A DNA stretch of 11,671 nt, taken from the NCBI GenBank assembly GCA_023717585.1, contig JAMQPJ010000676.1, forward strand, positions 1-11,671, in the 5' to 3' direction. The stretch comes from Thermoanaerobaculia bacterium (GTDB lineage: Bacteria > Acidobacteriota > Thermoanaerobaculia > UBA5066). A model generated the notes under the pieces. It was given only the letters and a program-made list of their open reading frames with translations. It ran no database searches and had not been told where the DNA came from. Positions 1 through 6,939 of the stretch are shown here, in pieces. The position numbers were made by a program, and so were the translations under genes. Within the stretch, counting starts at the first letter, position 1. Each line of letters begins with the position of its first letter.

Positions 1-2
1 GC

Positions 3-1085
3 GAGCCCTACGGAGTCGTCGGAGTCCTCCCGCCGCGCAACACGCCCCTCGTCGTGCCGCTCTACACGATGCTCTGCGCGCTCGGGGGCGGGAACGCCGT
101 CGTGGAGAAGCCTTCGAGCCTGGTTCCTCTCATCTGCCAGCGACTCGTCCAGATCGCCGTCGAGGCAGGCTGCCCGGCCGACAGCGTCCAGTTCTCCACC
201 TGTCCCGGGGAAGGCGCCGCGTGGGAGTTCATCGAGAACCCCGAGGTCGACGTCCTCGTCCACTACGCATCCAGCCCGGTCGGGAAGGACAACCTGATCA
301 AGATGGGCTCCTACCTCGAGAGAACGAAGAAGACCCTCGGCGAATGCATGCTCCACGTAGGCGGGCGGATGAAAAAGTACGTCCCCGAGCTTGCGGGGAA
401 CGACCCGTTCATCGTTCTCGGGAGCGCGGCCCTGACGCAGGCCGCCGCCGCCGGCCTCCTCGGCGGTTTCGCGCACAGCGGGCAGCTCTGCATCGCCGCC
501 AAGCGGTTCCTGGTGCAGCGCTCCGTCGCGTCGGAATTCCGGGAGCGCCTCGTCGGAGGAATCGGCCGGCTGAAGATGGGCGACCCGCGCGACGAGGAGA
601 CGGACATCGGCCCGATCGGAAAGCACGAGAGCCTGGACATCGCGACCTATCAGGTCCGCGAGGCCCTGGAGCGCGGGGGCCGCCTCCTCATCGGAGGCAA
701 GGCCGACAGTCCCTTCTTCACCCCGACGCTCATCGAGTTCGAAAAGGCGCAGCTCCTCGGGGCGCGCGACGAGGAGAAGCCCTTCCTTTGGACCGAGGAG
801 TCCTTTGCCCCGGTTCGCTCCTTCGTCGTCTTCGACACGGTGGAGGAGGCGGTTGCTCTGGCGAACGACAGCCCTTACGGACTGGGGGCCTGCCTCTTCG
901 GGGAGCCGGAGCAGGCGGCGGCCATCGCACGGCGCCTGGCGGCCGGGCGGATCCTGATCAACGAGGGGCCGCTCTACAGCGACATCTCCCTGCCGATCGG
1001 CGGGATCCGCGACAGCGGGCTGAACGGCTCGACGGACAAGATCGAGGAGATGACCTACATCAAGCGGATCCACCTGGCGATGTGA
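3..1085 (+). CDS. Aldehyde dehydrogenase family protein (5' end outside window)
   Basis: NAD(P)-dependent oxidation of an aldehyde to an acid is the expected role; the substrate is unknown. The reading frame is open from base 3, so the N-terminus is missing and the GTG at 54 is not the real start. The first residues read EPYGVVGVLPPRNTP, the family's P-x-N motif before the cofactor site. The general-base Glu is in ELAGNDP (codon 387-389) and the nucleophilic Cys in SGQLC (codon 489-491). The EESFAPV motif and a C-terminal IGGIRDSG resemble the classical EEIFGPV and FGGxKxSG. Two oddities: the dinucleotide-site GSTxxG is replaced by ASSPVG, and about 37 residues separate it from the Glu instead of about 20, implying an insertion. 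The 3' end overlaps the convergent CBS gene by 26 bases. Family assignment is firm; subfamily is not. Confidence 0.92.
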   Translation, partial: EPYGVVGVLPPRNTPLVVPLYTMLCALGGGNAVVEKPSSLVPLICQRLVQIAVEAGCPADSVQFSTCPGEGAAWEFIENPEVDVLVHYASSPVGKDNLIKMGSYLERTKKTLGECMLHVGGRMKKYVPELAGNDPFIVLGSAALTQAAAAGLLGGFAHSGQLCIAAKRFLVQRSVASEFRERLVGGIGRLKMGDPRDEETDIGPIGKHESLDIATYQVREALERGGRLLIGGKADSPFFTPTLIEFEKAQLLGARDEEKPFLWTEESFAPVRSFVVFDTVEEAVALANDSPYGLGACLFGEPEQAAAIARRLAAGRILINEGPLYSDISLPIGGIRDSGLNGSTDKIEEMTYIKRIHLAM

Positions 1086-1725
1086 GGGGCGCTCCCAGAA
1101 AATCCGAAAGCTCGGGGACGCTGAAGCCCGCGTCCCGGAGCGTCTTCTTCACGGCCCCCACGTCGATCGTCGCGAGCCTGACGAAGGCCACGAAGCCGTT
1201 CGTCGAGGGAGACAGGATCAGGCTCCTGATCTCGGTTTCCATCTCCCCGAGCTTGCGCACGAGCTGAATGAGGGAGCCGACGTCGCGCGGGAGGAACACC
1301 TCGATCCTCACGCCGGCGTCCTCGATCCTCAGGGTGTCGCAGAACGCCGCCAGCACGTCCGCCTTCGTGATGATCCCCACCAGCTTCTTCCCTTCCACGA
1401 CCGGCAGGGCGCCCAGTCTCCTCTTGTGGAAGATGAGGAGCGCGTCCTCGACCGTGTCCCACGGGCTCACCGTGATCACCTCGCGCGTCATGATCTCGTC
1501 GACGGTCCTGTTCTTCGCGACGATCTTGCCGCTCCCGGAGACAGCCGGCTCCTCGAAGGTCGAATTGCGGATGTCGGTGCCCGACACGAAACCGACCAGC
1601 TCCCCGCGTTCGACGACCGGCAGCTGATGGATCCGGTTCTCGTGCAGGACATCGCTCGCGAACTTCAAGGTGTCGCCTCGCGAGACCGTGATGACGTTTC
1701 GCGTCATCCTCTTTCCGACGAACAT
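1060..1725 (-). CDS. acuB: AcuB-like CBS-CBS-ACT domain protein
   Basis: This is a 221-residue cytosolic regulatory protein. Two CBS motifs lie at about residues 1-55 (MTRNVITVSRGDTL, then HQLPVVERGELVGFVSGTDI) and 72-130 (DEIMTREVITVSPWD, then GALPVVEGKKLVGIITKAD). An ACT-like region follows at about 138-205 (VRIEVFLPRDVGSL onward). CBS pairs bind adenine nucleotides and ACT domains bind small ligands. CBS-CBS-ACT is the layout of AcuB, encoded with AcuA and AcuC in Bacillus acetoin/acetyl-CoA synthetase control. ATG 1725 is chosen because AAGGAG (1737-1732) precedes it by six bases; upstream codons in this frame only shadow the deacetylase. The gene starts inside the last 22 bases of the deacetylase fusion, so translation is probably coupled. 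Its ligand and partner are inferred from context. Confidence 0.88.
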   Translation of the reverse strand: MFVGKRMTRNVITVSRGDTLKFASDVLHENRIHQLPVVERGELVGFVSGTDIRNSTFEEPAVSGSGKIVAKNRTVDEIMTREVITVSPWDTVEDALLIFHKRRLGALPVVEGKKLVGIITKADVLAAFCDTLRIEDAGVRIEVFLPRDVGSLIQLVRKLGEMETEIRSLILSPSTNGFVAFVRLATIDVGAVKKTLRDAGFSVPELSDFLGAPLTSPGGSA

Positions 1726-3578
1726 TCCTGACTCCTTCCCTGAAGCGCCTTCAGGTGGGCGAGGGCCGACGAGGCGAGCGCGGGACCGTCGTACCCTCCT
1801 TCCAGGACCGACACGATCCGGCCCCCGCAATATCGATCCGCCAGCTCGCAGACCCTGCGCGTCATGTAGGCAAAGGACCTCTCCGTGAGATCCAGGTCGG
1901 CGATCGGATCCCTCTCGTGCGCGTCGAAGCCCGCGGAGACCATGATGAGGCCGGGCTCGAACCGCTCGATCTCCGGAACGACCTCCCTCTCGAAAGTCTC
2001 CATCAGCTCCTCGTCGACCGTATGCGGCTTCAGCGGCAGGTTCAGGGTGAGCCCCGCGCCCGCCCCCGTCCCCCGCTCCATCCTCCGGCCCGTACCCGGA
2101 AAGCAGAACGTGGGGTGCTCGTGGAGGCTGCAGTAATACGTCAGCGGGTCCCCGTCGAAAATCTCCTGAGTCCCGTTGCCGTGATGAACGTCCCAGTCCA
2201 GGATGAAGATCCTCTCCACGCCGTAGATCGCCCTCGCGTAAACCGCCCCGACCGCAACATTGTTGATGAAGCAGAATCCCATTGCGGTCTCCCGTCCCGC
2301 GTGATGCCCGGGCGGCCTGACGGCGCAGAAGACGTTGTCGACCCTCCCGTTCAGGACCGCGTCCACACCTGCCATCACGCCGCCGGCCGCCAGAAGCGCC
2401 ACGTCGAAGCTCTTCGGACTGATCGAACAGTCCCTCGTGGAGAACACCTTCTCGCCCTTCCGGGCGCTCTCGCGGAATCTCGCCAGATACTCCGGCCGGT
2501 GGATTCCCTGGAGAAACTCCAGGTCGGGGACGTAGGGCGAGAGCGTGACGAGGGTGCTCGTCAGGCCCTGCTTTCGGACCGCTTTCAGGAGCGTGCGGAG
2601 CCGCGCGGGACTTTCGGGGTGGCCGGACCGCGTCCGGTGATCGAGATAGTCGCTCGAGGTCACGAAGCCCGTCCTCCGCGGGGTATTCGTGTAGATGGTC
2701 TTGAATCCGTCCCACGGCGCCGCGGACAGCAGAAACGCCTTTCCGAGCGGAAGCGAAACTTCGTCACGGAAGCGGTCCCCGGGCGAGAGCGCGTAGAAGC
2801 CCTCGTCGTTCCGGTAGACGGGAATTCTCAGGTCTCTCCTGAAACGGGCGAAATCGTAGGCGTGGTTCAGGCGTCCGATCTCGACCTCTCGAACCGGAAG
2901 GCTCGTTTCCTTCACGAGAGCACGGAGGGCCACCTTCCTCCTGGCGGCTTCCGACGCGTCCGAGAAATCGAATCCTTCCTGCGCCCAGTAGTACTTGCCG
3001 ACCGACAGGGAGGCGTTCAGCCGGAACTGGTTGAATCCGAGGTCCCGAAAGAGGCGCTCGTAGTGGCGGAAGAGCGTCGAGGCGTAACCCGACCTCTGCG
3101 CCGTCACGCGGATATGCTCGATGTAGACGACCCTCAACCTCGCGCCCGAAAGGTAGGCGAGCAGGCCGAGCGCGCGGTCTCGCAGGGACGCGAAGCTGAG
3201 TGTCAGCTCGCCAACGCTCTCCTCGGCCGAGAAAATCTGTGTGTCATAGAGAACCCGGTTCTTTCCGAAAAGGAAGAAGTTCTCCCGGTGCGCGAACTCG
3301 TGGGTCCGCGCGGCGAGCGCTTCTAAGAGGGCGGTCGGCGCGATCGCGTTCTCGAAGATGCGCGCCCAGCGTGCGAGCAGCTTCGCCACTGGCGGAACGT
3401 CGCTGATGAGGAACCGCGTACCCTTTCCGCTCTTCTTGATGATCGTCGGGTCGAGCTCGGCGCCAAAGAGCTTCCGCTCCTCGATCAGCTTCTCGAAGTC
3501 GCCGAGGATCTCCTGTCTCGACGGAGGGTGAGCCGTTGTGAAGGGTCGTACAGACAGGTCCCGCCTCCCTGAACACAT
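1704..3578 (-). CDS. Fused GNAT acetyltransferase-like / AcuC-type lysine deacetylase
   Basis: This is a 624-residue protein with two apparent enzymatic halves. Residues about 125-230 look like a GNAT fold: RVVYIEHIRVTAQRSGYAST contains the acetyl-CoA loop Q-x-x-G-x-A (161-166), followed by KYYWAQEGFDF, typical of the GNAT C-terminal strand. Residues about 305-610 are a class I/II histone-deacetylase/AcuC domain: SGHPESPARL, PPGHHAG (His pair 425-426), zinc ligands Asp463 and His465 in DWDVHHGNGT, Asp552 in SAGFDAH, and GGYD with the catalytic Tyr596. All core catalytic residues are present. AcuA acetylates and AcuC deacetylates acetyl-CoA synthetase in Bacillus; here both roles seem joined, with an AcuB-like gene overlapping the 3' end. 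The start is uncertain: ATG 3578 is the first Met outside the divergent membrane gene but lacks a good Shine-Dalgarno. The deacetylase is certain, the acetyltransferase likely, and the substrate inferred. Confidence 0.88.
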   Translation of the reverse strand: MCSGRRDLSVRPFTTAHPPSRQEILGDFEKLIEERKLFGAELDPTIIKKSGKGTRFLISDVPPVAKLLARWARIFENAIAPTALLEALAARTHEFAHRENFFLFGKNRVLYDTQIFSAEESVGELTLSFASLRDRALGLLAYLSGARLRVVYIEHIRVTAQRSGYASTLFRHYERLFRDLGFNQFRLNASLSVGKYYWAQEGFDFSDASEAARRKVALRALVKETSLPVREVEIGRLNHAYDFARFRRDLRIPVYRNDEGFYALSPGDRFRDEVSLPLGKAFLLSAAPWDGFKTIYTNTPRRTGFVTSSDYLDHRTRSGHPESPARLRTLLKAVRKQGLTSTLVTLSPYVPDLEFLQGIHRPEYLARFRESARKGEKVFSTRDCSISPKSFDVALLAAGGVMAGVDAVLNGRVDNVFCAVRPPGHHAGRETAMGFCFINNVAVGAVYARAIYGVERIFILDWDVHHGNGTQEIFDGDPLTYYCSLHEHPTFCFPGTGRRMERGTGAGAGLTLNLPLKPHTVDEELMETFEREVVPEIERFEPGLIMVSAGFDAHERDPIADLDLTERSFAYMTRRVCELADRYCGGRIVSVLEGGYDGPALASSALAHLKALQGRSQECSSERG

Positions 3579-3613
3579 TGGATCACGGGAAAGGACGAGG
3601 GAGCGACGTGGTA

Positions 3614-3643
3614 TTGACAGGATCCTTTCTCGGGAACCATCTT
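3614..3643 (+). promoter_or_regulatory. Possible sigma70-type promoter for the small membrane protein
   Basis: A perfect TTGACA hexamer lies at 3614-3619 in the 92-base divergent gap, with a weak -10 candidate CATCTT at 3638-3643 (18-base spacer). The -10 match is poor, so only the -35 box is convincing. I saw no clear promoter for the opposite-strand deacetylase fusion in the same gap. Confidence 0.28.
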
Positions 3644-3657
3644 TCCCTTGTGTGGAG

Positions 3658-3666
3658 AGGAGGTGA
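3658..3666 (+). promoter_or_regulatory. Strong Shine-Dalgarno that fixes the start of the 71-residue membrane protein
   Basis: AGGAGGTGA, an almost full anti-16S match, ends four bases before ATG 3671. It selects this Met over an in-frame ATG at 3578, which would add 31 unlikely residues and has no ribosome site. Confidence 0.75.
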
Positions 3667-3670
3667 GGAT

Positions 3671-3886
3671 ATGGAAGCCATCCTGGAGAATTACCTGGCC
3701 CTGGAGTCCGGAGTTTTCCTGAGCGCACTCGTGCTGTTGCTGTTCGCCATCGGCGGCGTCGTTCTGGGCCATGTGGCCGATCAACAGAAGGCCGGAAAGC
3801 GGTTCTTCTGGACGGAGTCGTCTCCTCCGGAGGCGGAGCTGCGGGACTTCCTTCCCAAAGGGGTGGAGGTTCTTCACACGGCCTGA
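3671..3886 (+). CDS. Small single-pass membrane protein, unknown function
   Basis: A 71-residue protein I do not recognise. A hydrophobic stretch at about residues 15-33 (VFLSALVLLLFAIGGVVLG) is long enough to cross the membrane once. The segment before it has two acidic Glu residues and no Lys or Arg, and the segment after it starts with ADQQKAGKR, so the positive-inside rule puts the C-terminal tail in the cytoplasm. That tail of about 35 residues is acidic and basic in turn, with an FFWTESSPPEAEL stretch. No cleavable signal peptide is apparent. It is divergent from the acetyltransferase/deacetylase gene across 92 bases and lies 133 bases before the ADP-forming synthetase in the same direction, so it might be transcribed with the latter. 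The strong ribosome site and coherent membrane segment make it a real gene; nothing in the sequence gives its role. Confidence 0.7.
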   Translation: MEAILENYLALESGVFLSALVLLLFAIGGVVLGHVADQQKAGKRFFWTESSPPEAELRDFLPKGVEVLHTA

Positions 3887-4019
3887 AGCGGGCCCGGCAC
3901 GGACCTCCGATGCGCCTGCGACGAGATTCGCGGGATCGAAACCGGCCGTTTTGAGCGGTGGGCGCTGACCGACCGTTCGGCGGGATAGACTTCGATCACC
4001 ACGATCTTCGAGGAGCGAT
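3887..4019. other. 133-base intergenic region, little visible
   Basis: No gene is supported here. A short imperfect palindrome, AAACCGGCCGTTTT (3939-3952), is present and could bind a regulator, but it is weak. A GAGGAG ribosome site at the right end serves the ADP-forming synthetase. No convincing promoter or terminator was found. Confidence 0.4.
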
Positions 4020-6050
4020 ATGAGTGACTCGTTGCAGGCGCTTTTTCGTCCCAATGCCATGGCCGTCATCGGCGCCTCCGCAAAGCCGGGCAAATTGGGG
4101 TTCACGATCTTCAAGAACATCCTCGACGCGGGCTTCGGCGGTCCGGTCATCCCCGTGAACCCCAAGGGAGAGACGATCCTCGGCGTCCCTTCCGTCAAAT
4201 CGGTGGACGACGTCCCGTCAGGCACCGATCTGGCCGTGGTCATCGTTCCGGCCGCATCCGTCCCCGGCACCATTCTCCAGCTCGGCGAGCGGAAGGTCCG
4301 GGCGGCCATCGTCATCACGGGCGGGTTCGCCGAATCTGGGCCCGACGGAGCCCGTCTTCAGGAGGAGCTCAAGCAGAACGCGGCCCGATGCGGAATTCGC
4401 GTGGTCGGACCGAACTGTCAGGGCGTGAACTACCCGCACCACGGCCTCTGCGCGTCCTGGCCGCTCATCACCCGGAAAGGCGCGATGGCAATCGCGTCCC
4501 AGAGCGGGACCGTAGGGGCGGCCCTCATCGACTGGGCGGCCGAGGAGAAGCTCGGCTTCTCGGCGTTCGTGAGCATGGGAATCAGGATCGACGTCGACGA
4601 GGCCGACCTGATCGAGTTCTTCGCCGCCGATCCGAACACGAAGGTGATCACGCTCTACATCGAAGGCGTGAAGGACGCTCCGCGCTTCCTGTCCGCCGTG
4701 CGTGCGTGCCGGAAGCCCATCGTGGTCTTCAAGGCTGGAAGGACCGAGCAGGGGCGTAAGGCCGCCGAGTCGCACACCCGATCGCTTGCCGGGAAGGACG
4801 AGATCTACGACGCCGTCTTCCGGCAATTCGGCATCCACCGCGCCACCTCTCTCGAGGAGCTTTACGACTTCTCCAAGGCGCTCGCCTACGTCCCGGCTCC
4901 CGCCGGGCCGCGGATGCTCATCGTCACCAGCTCCGGAGGGTCCGCGATCATCGCGACGGACGTCGCCGCGGACAACGGGTTCCAGATCAGTCCCCTGCCC
5001 GCTCCTCTGGCGGCACGTCTGCGGGAATTCCTGCCGTCCCATTTCATCGTCGGGAACCCCCTCGATCTCACCGGGGACGGCGACGCTGAAATCTTCCGAC
5101 GCGTCATCGCGACGGCACGGGATCACTACGACGTCGTCCTGACGATCTTCGGAGATCCGATCCCCGGCGCTTCGAATGCCCTGGAGCCGGGGAAGACCGA
5201 CCTCGTGGCGTATCTCGGCGGCGCAGACGTGGAACGGACCGAGCGGCCTCTTTTCCACGAGAAAGGGATCGCCGTATTTCCGACGCCGGACCGCGCCATG
5301 AAGGCGTACTCCTGCCACGTTCGCTTCGCCCGCGACCGGTTTCCCCGGACGCCCGAGGCGGCTCCCGCCCCCGAGGCCCCGGCCTCCGGCGCCAAATCCC
5401 TTTCCCCGGCCGACTCGATGGCGTTCCTGGCGCGCGGAGGAATCCGCGTGGTTCCTTCGCGGCAGGCCGGAACCGAGGAGGAGGCCGTCGCCGCCGCGCG
5501 AGACATCGGCTTTCCCGTCGCGGTGAAGATGAACTCCCCCGACGTGACGCACAAGAGCGACGTCGGAGGAGTCCTTCTGAACGTGAAAGACGAGGCGGGA
5601 GTCCGAAAGGCCTTTCACGACCTCGACGGCGTCGTGCGGCGGCTCGGGACGCGATCGGGCGGAGTCCTCGTGAGCGCCATGGCCGCTCCGGGACACGAGA
5701 TCATCGTGGGCGTGACGCGCGACCTCCAGTTCGGCCACGCCGTGATGTTCGGCATGGGGGGCACCCTGGTCGAGATCTTCCGCGACGTCGCCTTCAGGAT
5801 CGTTCCGTTCACCGAAGCGGACGCGGCGGAGATGATCGGAGAGACCCGGGGAGCGAAGCTGCTCGAGGGCGTTCGCGGAGGAAAGCCCGCTGACGTGGCG
5901 ATGCTCCGGCAGCTTCTCGTCCAGGTCTCCGACCTCGTGGCCCGACATCCCGAGATCGACGAGCTGGACATGAATCCGGTCATCGTGCACGAGAAGGGGC
6001 TGACGGTCGTGGACAGCCGGGTCGTCCTGTCTTCCAAAGGACAGGGGTAA
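4020..6050 (+). CDS. ADP-forming acyl-CoA synthetase (fused alpha-beta)
   Basis: It reversibly converts acid + ATP + CoA to acyl-CoA + ADP + phosphate in the cytoplasm. Acetate-type or branched/aryl acids are all possible substrates. The alpha part (about 1-440) has a CoA-binding Rossmann region (MAVIGASAKPGKLG, near residue 14), GPNCQG (130-135), a succinyl-CoA-ligase-like domain with SQSGTVGAAL (160-169), and the phosphohistidine His252 in ESHTRSLAG. The beta part (about 455-676) is an ATP-grasp domain: GFPVAVKMNSPDVTHKSDVGGV (497-518, split here only by position), and ELDMNPV (648-654). An Ala/Pro-rich linker (about 444-458) joins the halves. The family consensus SHTG is SHTR here. A GAGGAG element lies just before the ATG. 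At 676 residues it is close to the usual 690-720. The stop codon sits in an inverted repeat. It is a stand-alone gene or follows the small membrane protein. Confidence 0.93.
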   Translation: MSDSLQALFRPNAMAVIGASAKPGKLGFTIFKNILDAGFGGPVIPVNPKGETILGVPSVKSVDDVPSGTDLAVVIVPAASVPGTILQLGERKVRAAIVITGGFAESGPDGARLQEELKQNAARCGIRVVGPNCQGVNYPHHGLCASWPLITRKGAMAIASQSGTVGAALIDWAAEEKLGFSAFVSMGIRIDVDEADLIEFFAADPNTKVITLYIEGVKDAPRFLSAVRACRKPIVVFKAGRTEQGRKAAESHTRSLAGKDEIYDAVFRQFGIHRATSLEELYDFSKALAYVPAPAGPRMLIVTSSGGSAIIATDVAADNGFQISPLPAPLAARLREFLPSHFIVGNPLDLTGDGDAEIFRRVIATARDHYDVVLTIFGDPIPGASNALEPGKTDLVAYLGGADVERTERPLFHEKGIAVFPTPDRAMKAYSCHVRFARDRFPRTPEAAPAPEAPASGAKSLSPADSMAFLARGGIRVVPSRQAGTEEEAVAAARDIGFPVAVKMNSPDVTHKSDVGGVLLNVKDEAGVRKAFHDLDGVVRRLGTRSGGVLVSAMAAPGHEIIVGVTRDLQFGHAVMFGMGGTLVEIFRDVAFRIVPFTEADAAEMIGETRGAKLLEGVRGGKPADVAMLRQLLVQVSDLVARHPEIDELDMNPVIVHEKGLTVVDSRVVLSSKGQG

Positions 6051-6154
6051 AGAGAGATTTCTTAGAAGGTAAAGAGGGCGGGAACCGAAGCCCGCTCCAG
6101 CGGCGCGGCAGACTCCAACGACAATTACCCTTCTAAGAAATTTTCTCTTTACCC
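6045..6154. terminator. Large inverted repeat, probable bidirectional terminator
   Basis: The left arm at 6045-6072 and the right arm at 6125-6154 are reverse complements at 27 positions: 11 bases GGGTAAAGAGA, a small mismatch/bulge, 13 bases ATTTCTTAGAAGG, one bulge, then TAA. The 52-base centre has its own small hairpin, GCGGG (6078-6082) with CCCGC (6091-6095). On each strand the 3' arm ends in a T-rich run (TCTCTTTACCC), but there is no long uninterrupted T tract. The arms are AT-rich against the GC-rich background. Each arm holds the TAA stop of one of the two converging genes. Termination from both sides is the simplest reading; a small mobile repeat is the alternative. Confidence 0.7.
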
Positions 6155-6925
6155 GGTGTCCAGTGTTTTCCGGATGAAGTCGGCCGCCGCTTGAAAGACC
6201 TCGTCCGGCCGCTCCGAGTGAGGGGAATGGCCACAACGCGGAAGTATCAGTGTCTCGGCCGGACCCCGGACCTTCGTCACGACGGCGTTCACCTGCTCGA
6301 GAGTGCCGTACTGGTCGTCTTCGCCCTGGATGGCGAGCACGGGGCACTCGATCGCCGGCAGGTACTCCCCGATGTTCCACTGCCGGAACTCGGGCCTGAG
6401 CCACACGTCGGACCACGCTCGGAACATCGAATCGGTGTTGCTGCCGTGATGCCGGGCGAGCCGCTCTCTCAAGCGCGTCGTCTCGTAATCGGCCGTGATC
6501 CGCTCGATCCCTTCGATGCTGACGGACTCTACGAAGACGTGCGGCGCCTCGAGGATCAGCGCGCGAACTGAGCCTGAATGCGCGCCGGCATGGATGAGAG
6601 CGATCGATGCGCCGTCGCTGTGCCCGAAAAGGACGACTTTCCCCAGCTTGAAATGCTCGAGAACGGCGGGGAGCACCCCCAACGCCTCGTCGTGCATGTA
6701 GCGGACCGGCCGTTTGCCGATAACGGAATCGGACCCGCCGTAGCCCACCCGGCTGTAAACGAGTGCGCCGCAGCCGGTCGCCGACGCCAGGCGCTCGGGA
6801 AATCCCCGCCACGTTCCCACACATCCGAGGCCTTCGTGCAGGAACACGATTGTCGGCGCGTCGGCGGGCTTCGGTCCGATCCAGCGATATTCGAGGTGAG
6901 ATCCGAGGACTTGAAAGCTCGCCAC
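6149..6925 (-). CDS. Alpha/beta hydrolase
   Basis: A 258-residue cytosolic serine hydrolase. It shows an oxyanion-strand motif HEGLG (30-34; Glu where HG is commoner), the nucleophile elbow GHSDG with Ser103, an acidic residue in GEDDQYGT (Asp203 or 204), and the catalytic His233 in CGHSPHSE. The cap segment includes EAPHVFVE and WSDVWLRPEFRQWNI. The start is GTG 6925, 14 bases after the thioesterase stop, without a clear Shine-Dalgarno. It closes the minus-strand operon and ends in the inverted repeat. Hydrolases with this GHSDG/GEDD pattern often sit, from what I recall, beside aryl-CoA genes, so the likely substrate is a CoA thioester, ester or ring-cleavage product of the pathway. No specific reaction can be assigned. 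Confidence 0.9.
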   Translation of the reverse strand: MASFQVLGSHLEYRWIGPKPADAPTIVFLHEGLGCVGTWRGFPERLASATGCGALVYSRVGYGGSDSVIGKRPVRYMHDEALGVLPAVLEHFKLGKVVLFGHSDGASIALIHAGAHSGSVRALILEAPHVFVESVSIEGIERITADYETTRLRERLARHHGSNTDSMFRAWSDVWLRPEFRQWNIGEYLPAIECPVLAIQGEDDQYGTLEQVNAVVTKVRGPAETLILPRCGHSPHSERPDEVFQAAADFIRKTLDTG

Positions 6926-6939
6926 CGAGGAGTCGGAGT

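Noticed and set aside
1726..2715. N-terminal extension of the CBS protein to 551 residues
   Set aside because: The extra 330 residues are Arg/Gly-rich and overlap the deacetylase in another frame; the ATG at 1725 has a good ribosome site.
1755..3326. 523-residue plus-strand open frame opposite the deacetylase fusion
   Set aside because: It is a shadow of the deacetylase/acetyltransferase gene on the other strand.
3579..3728. N-terminal extension of the deacetylase fusion to 674 residues
   Set aside because: It would run into the start of the divergent membrane gene and reads as Ser/Arg/Pro-rich sequence.
3939..3952. Palindrome AAACCGGCCGTTTT as a terminator or operator
   Set aside because: It is short, imperfect and without a T tract; no second copy was seen.
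6045..6154. Miniature transposable element (MITE) as the primary call for the inverted repeat
   Set aside because: I found no flanking target-site duplication, and both arms include gene stop codons, so a terminator is the simpler call; a dispersed repeat is kept as an alternative.
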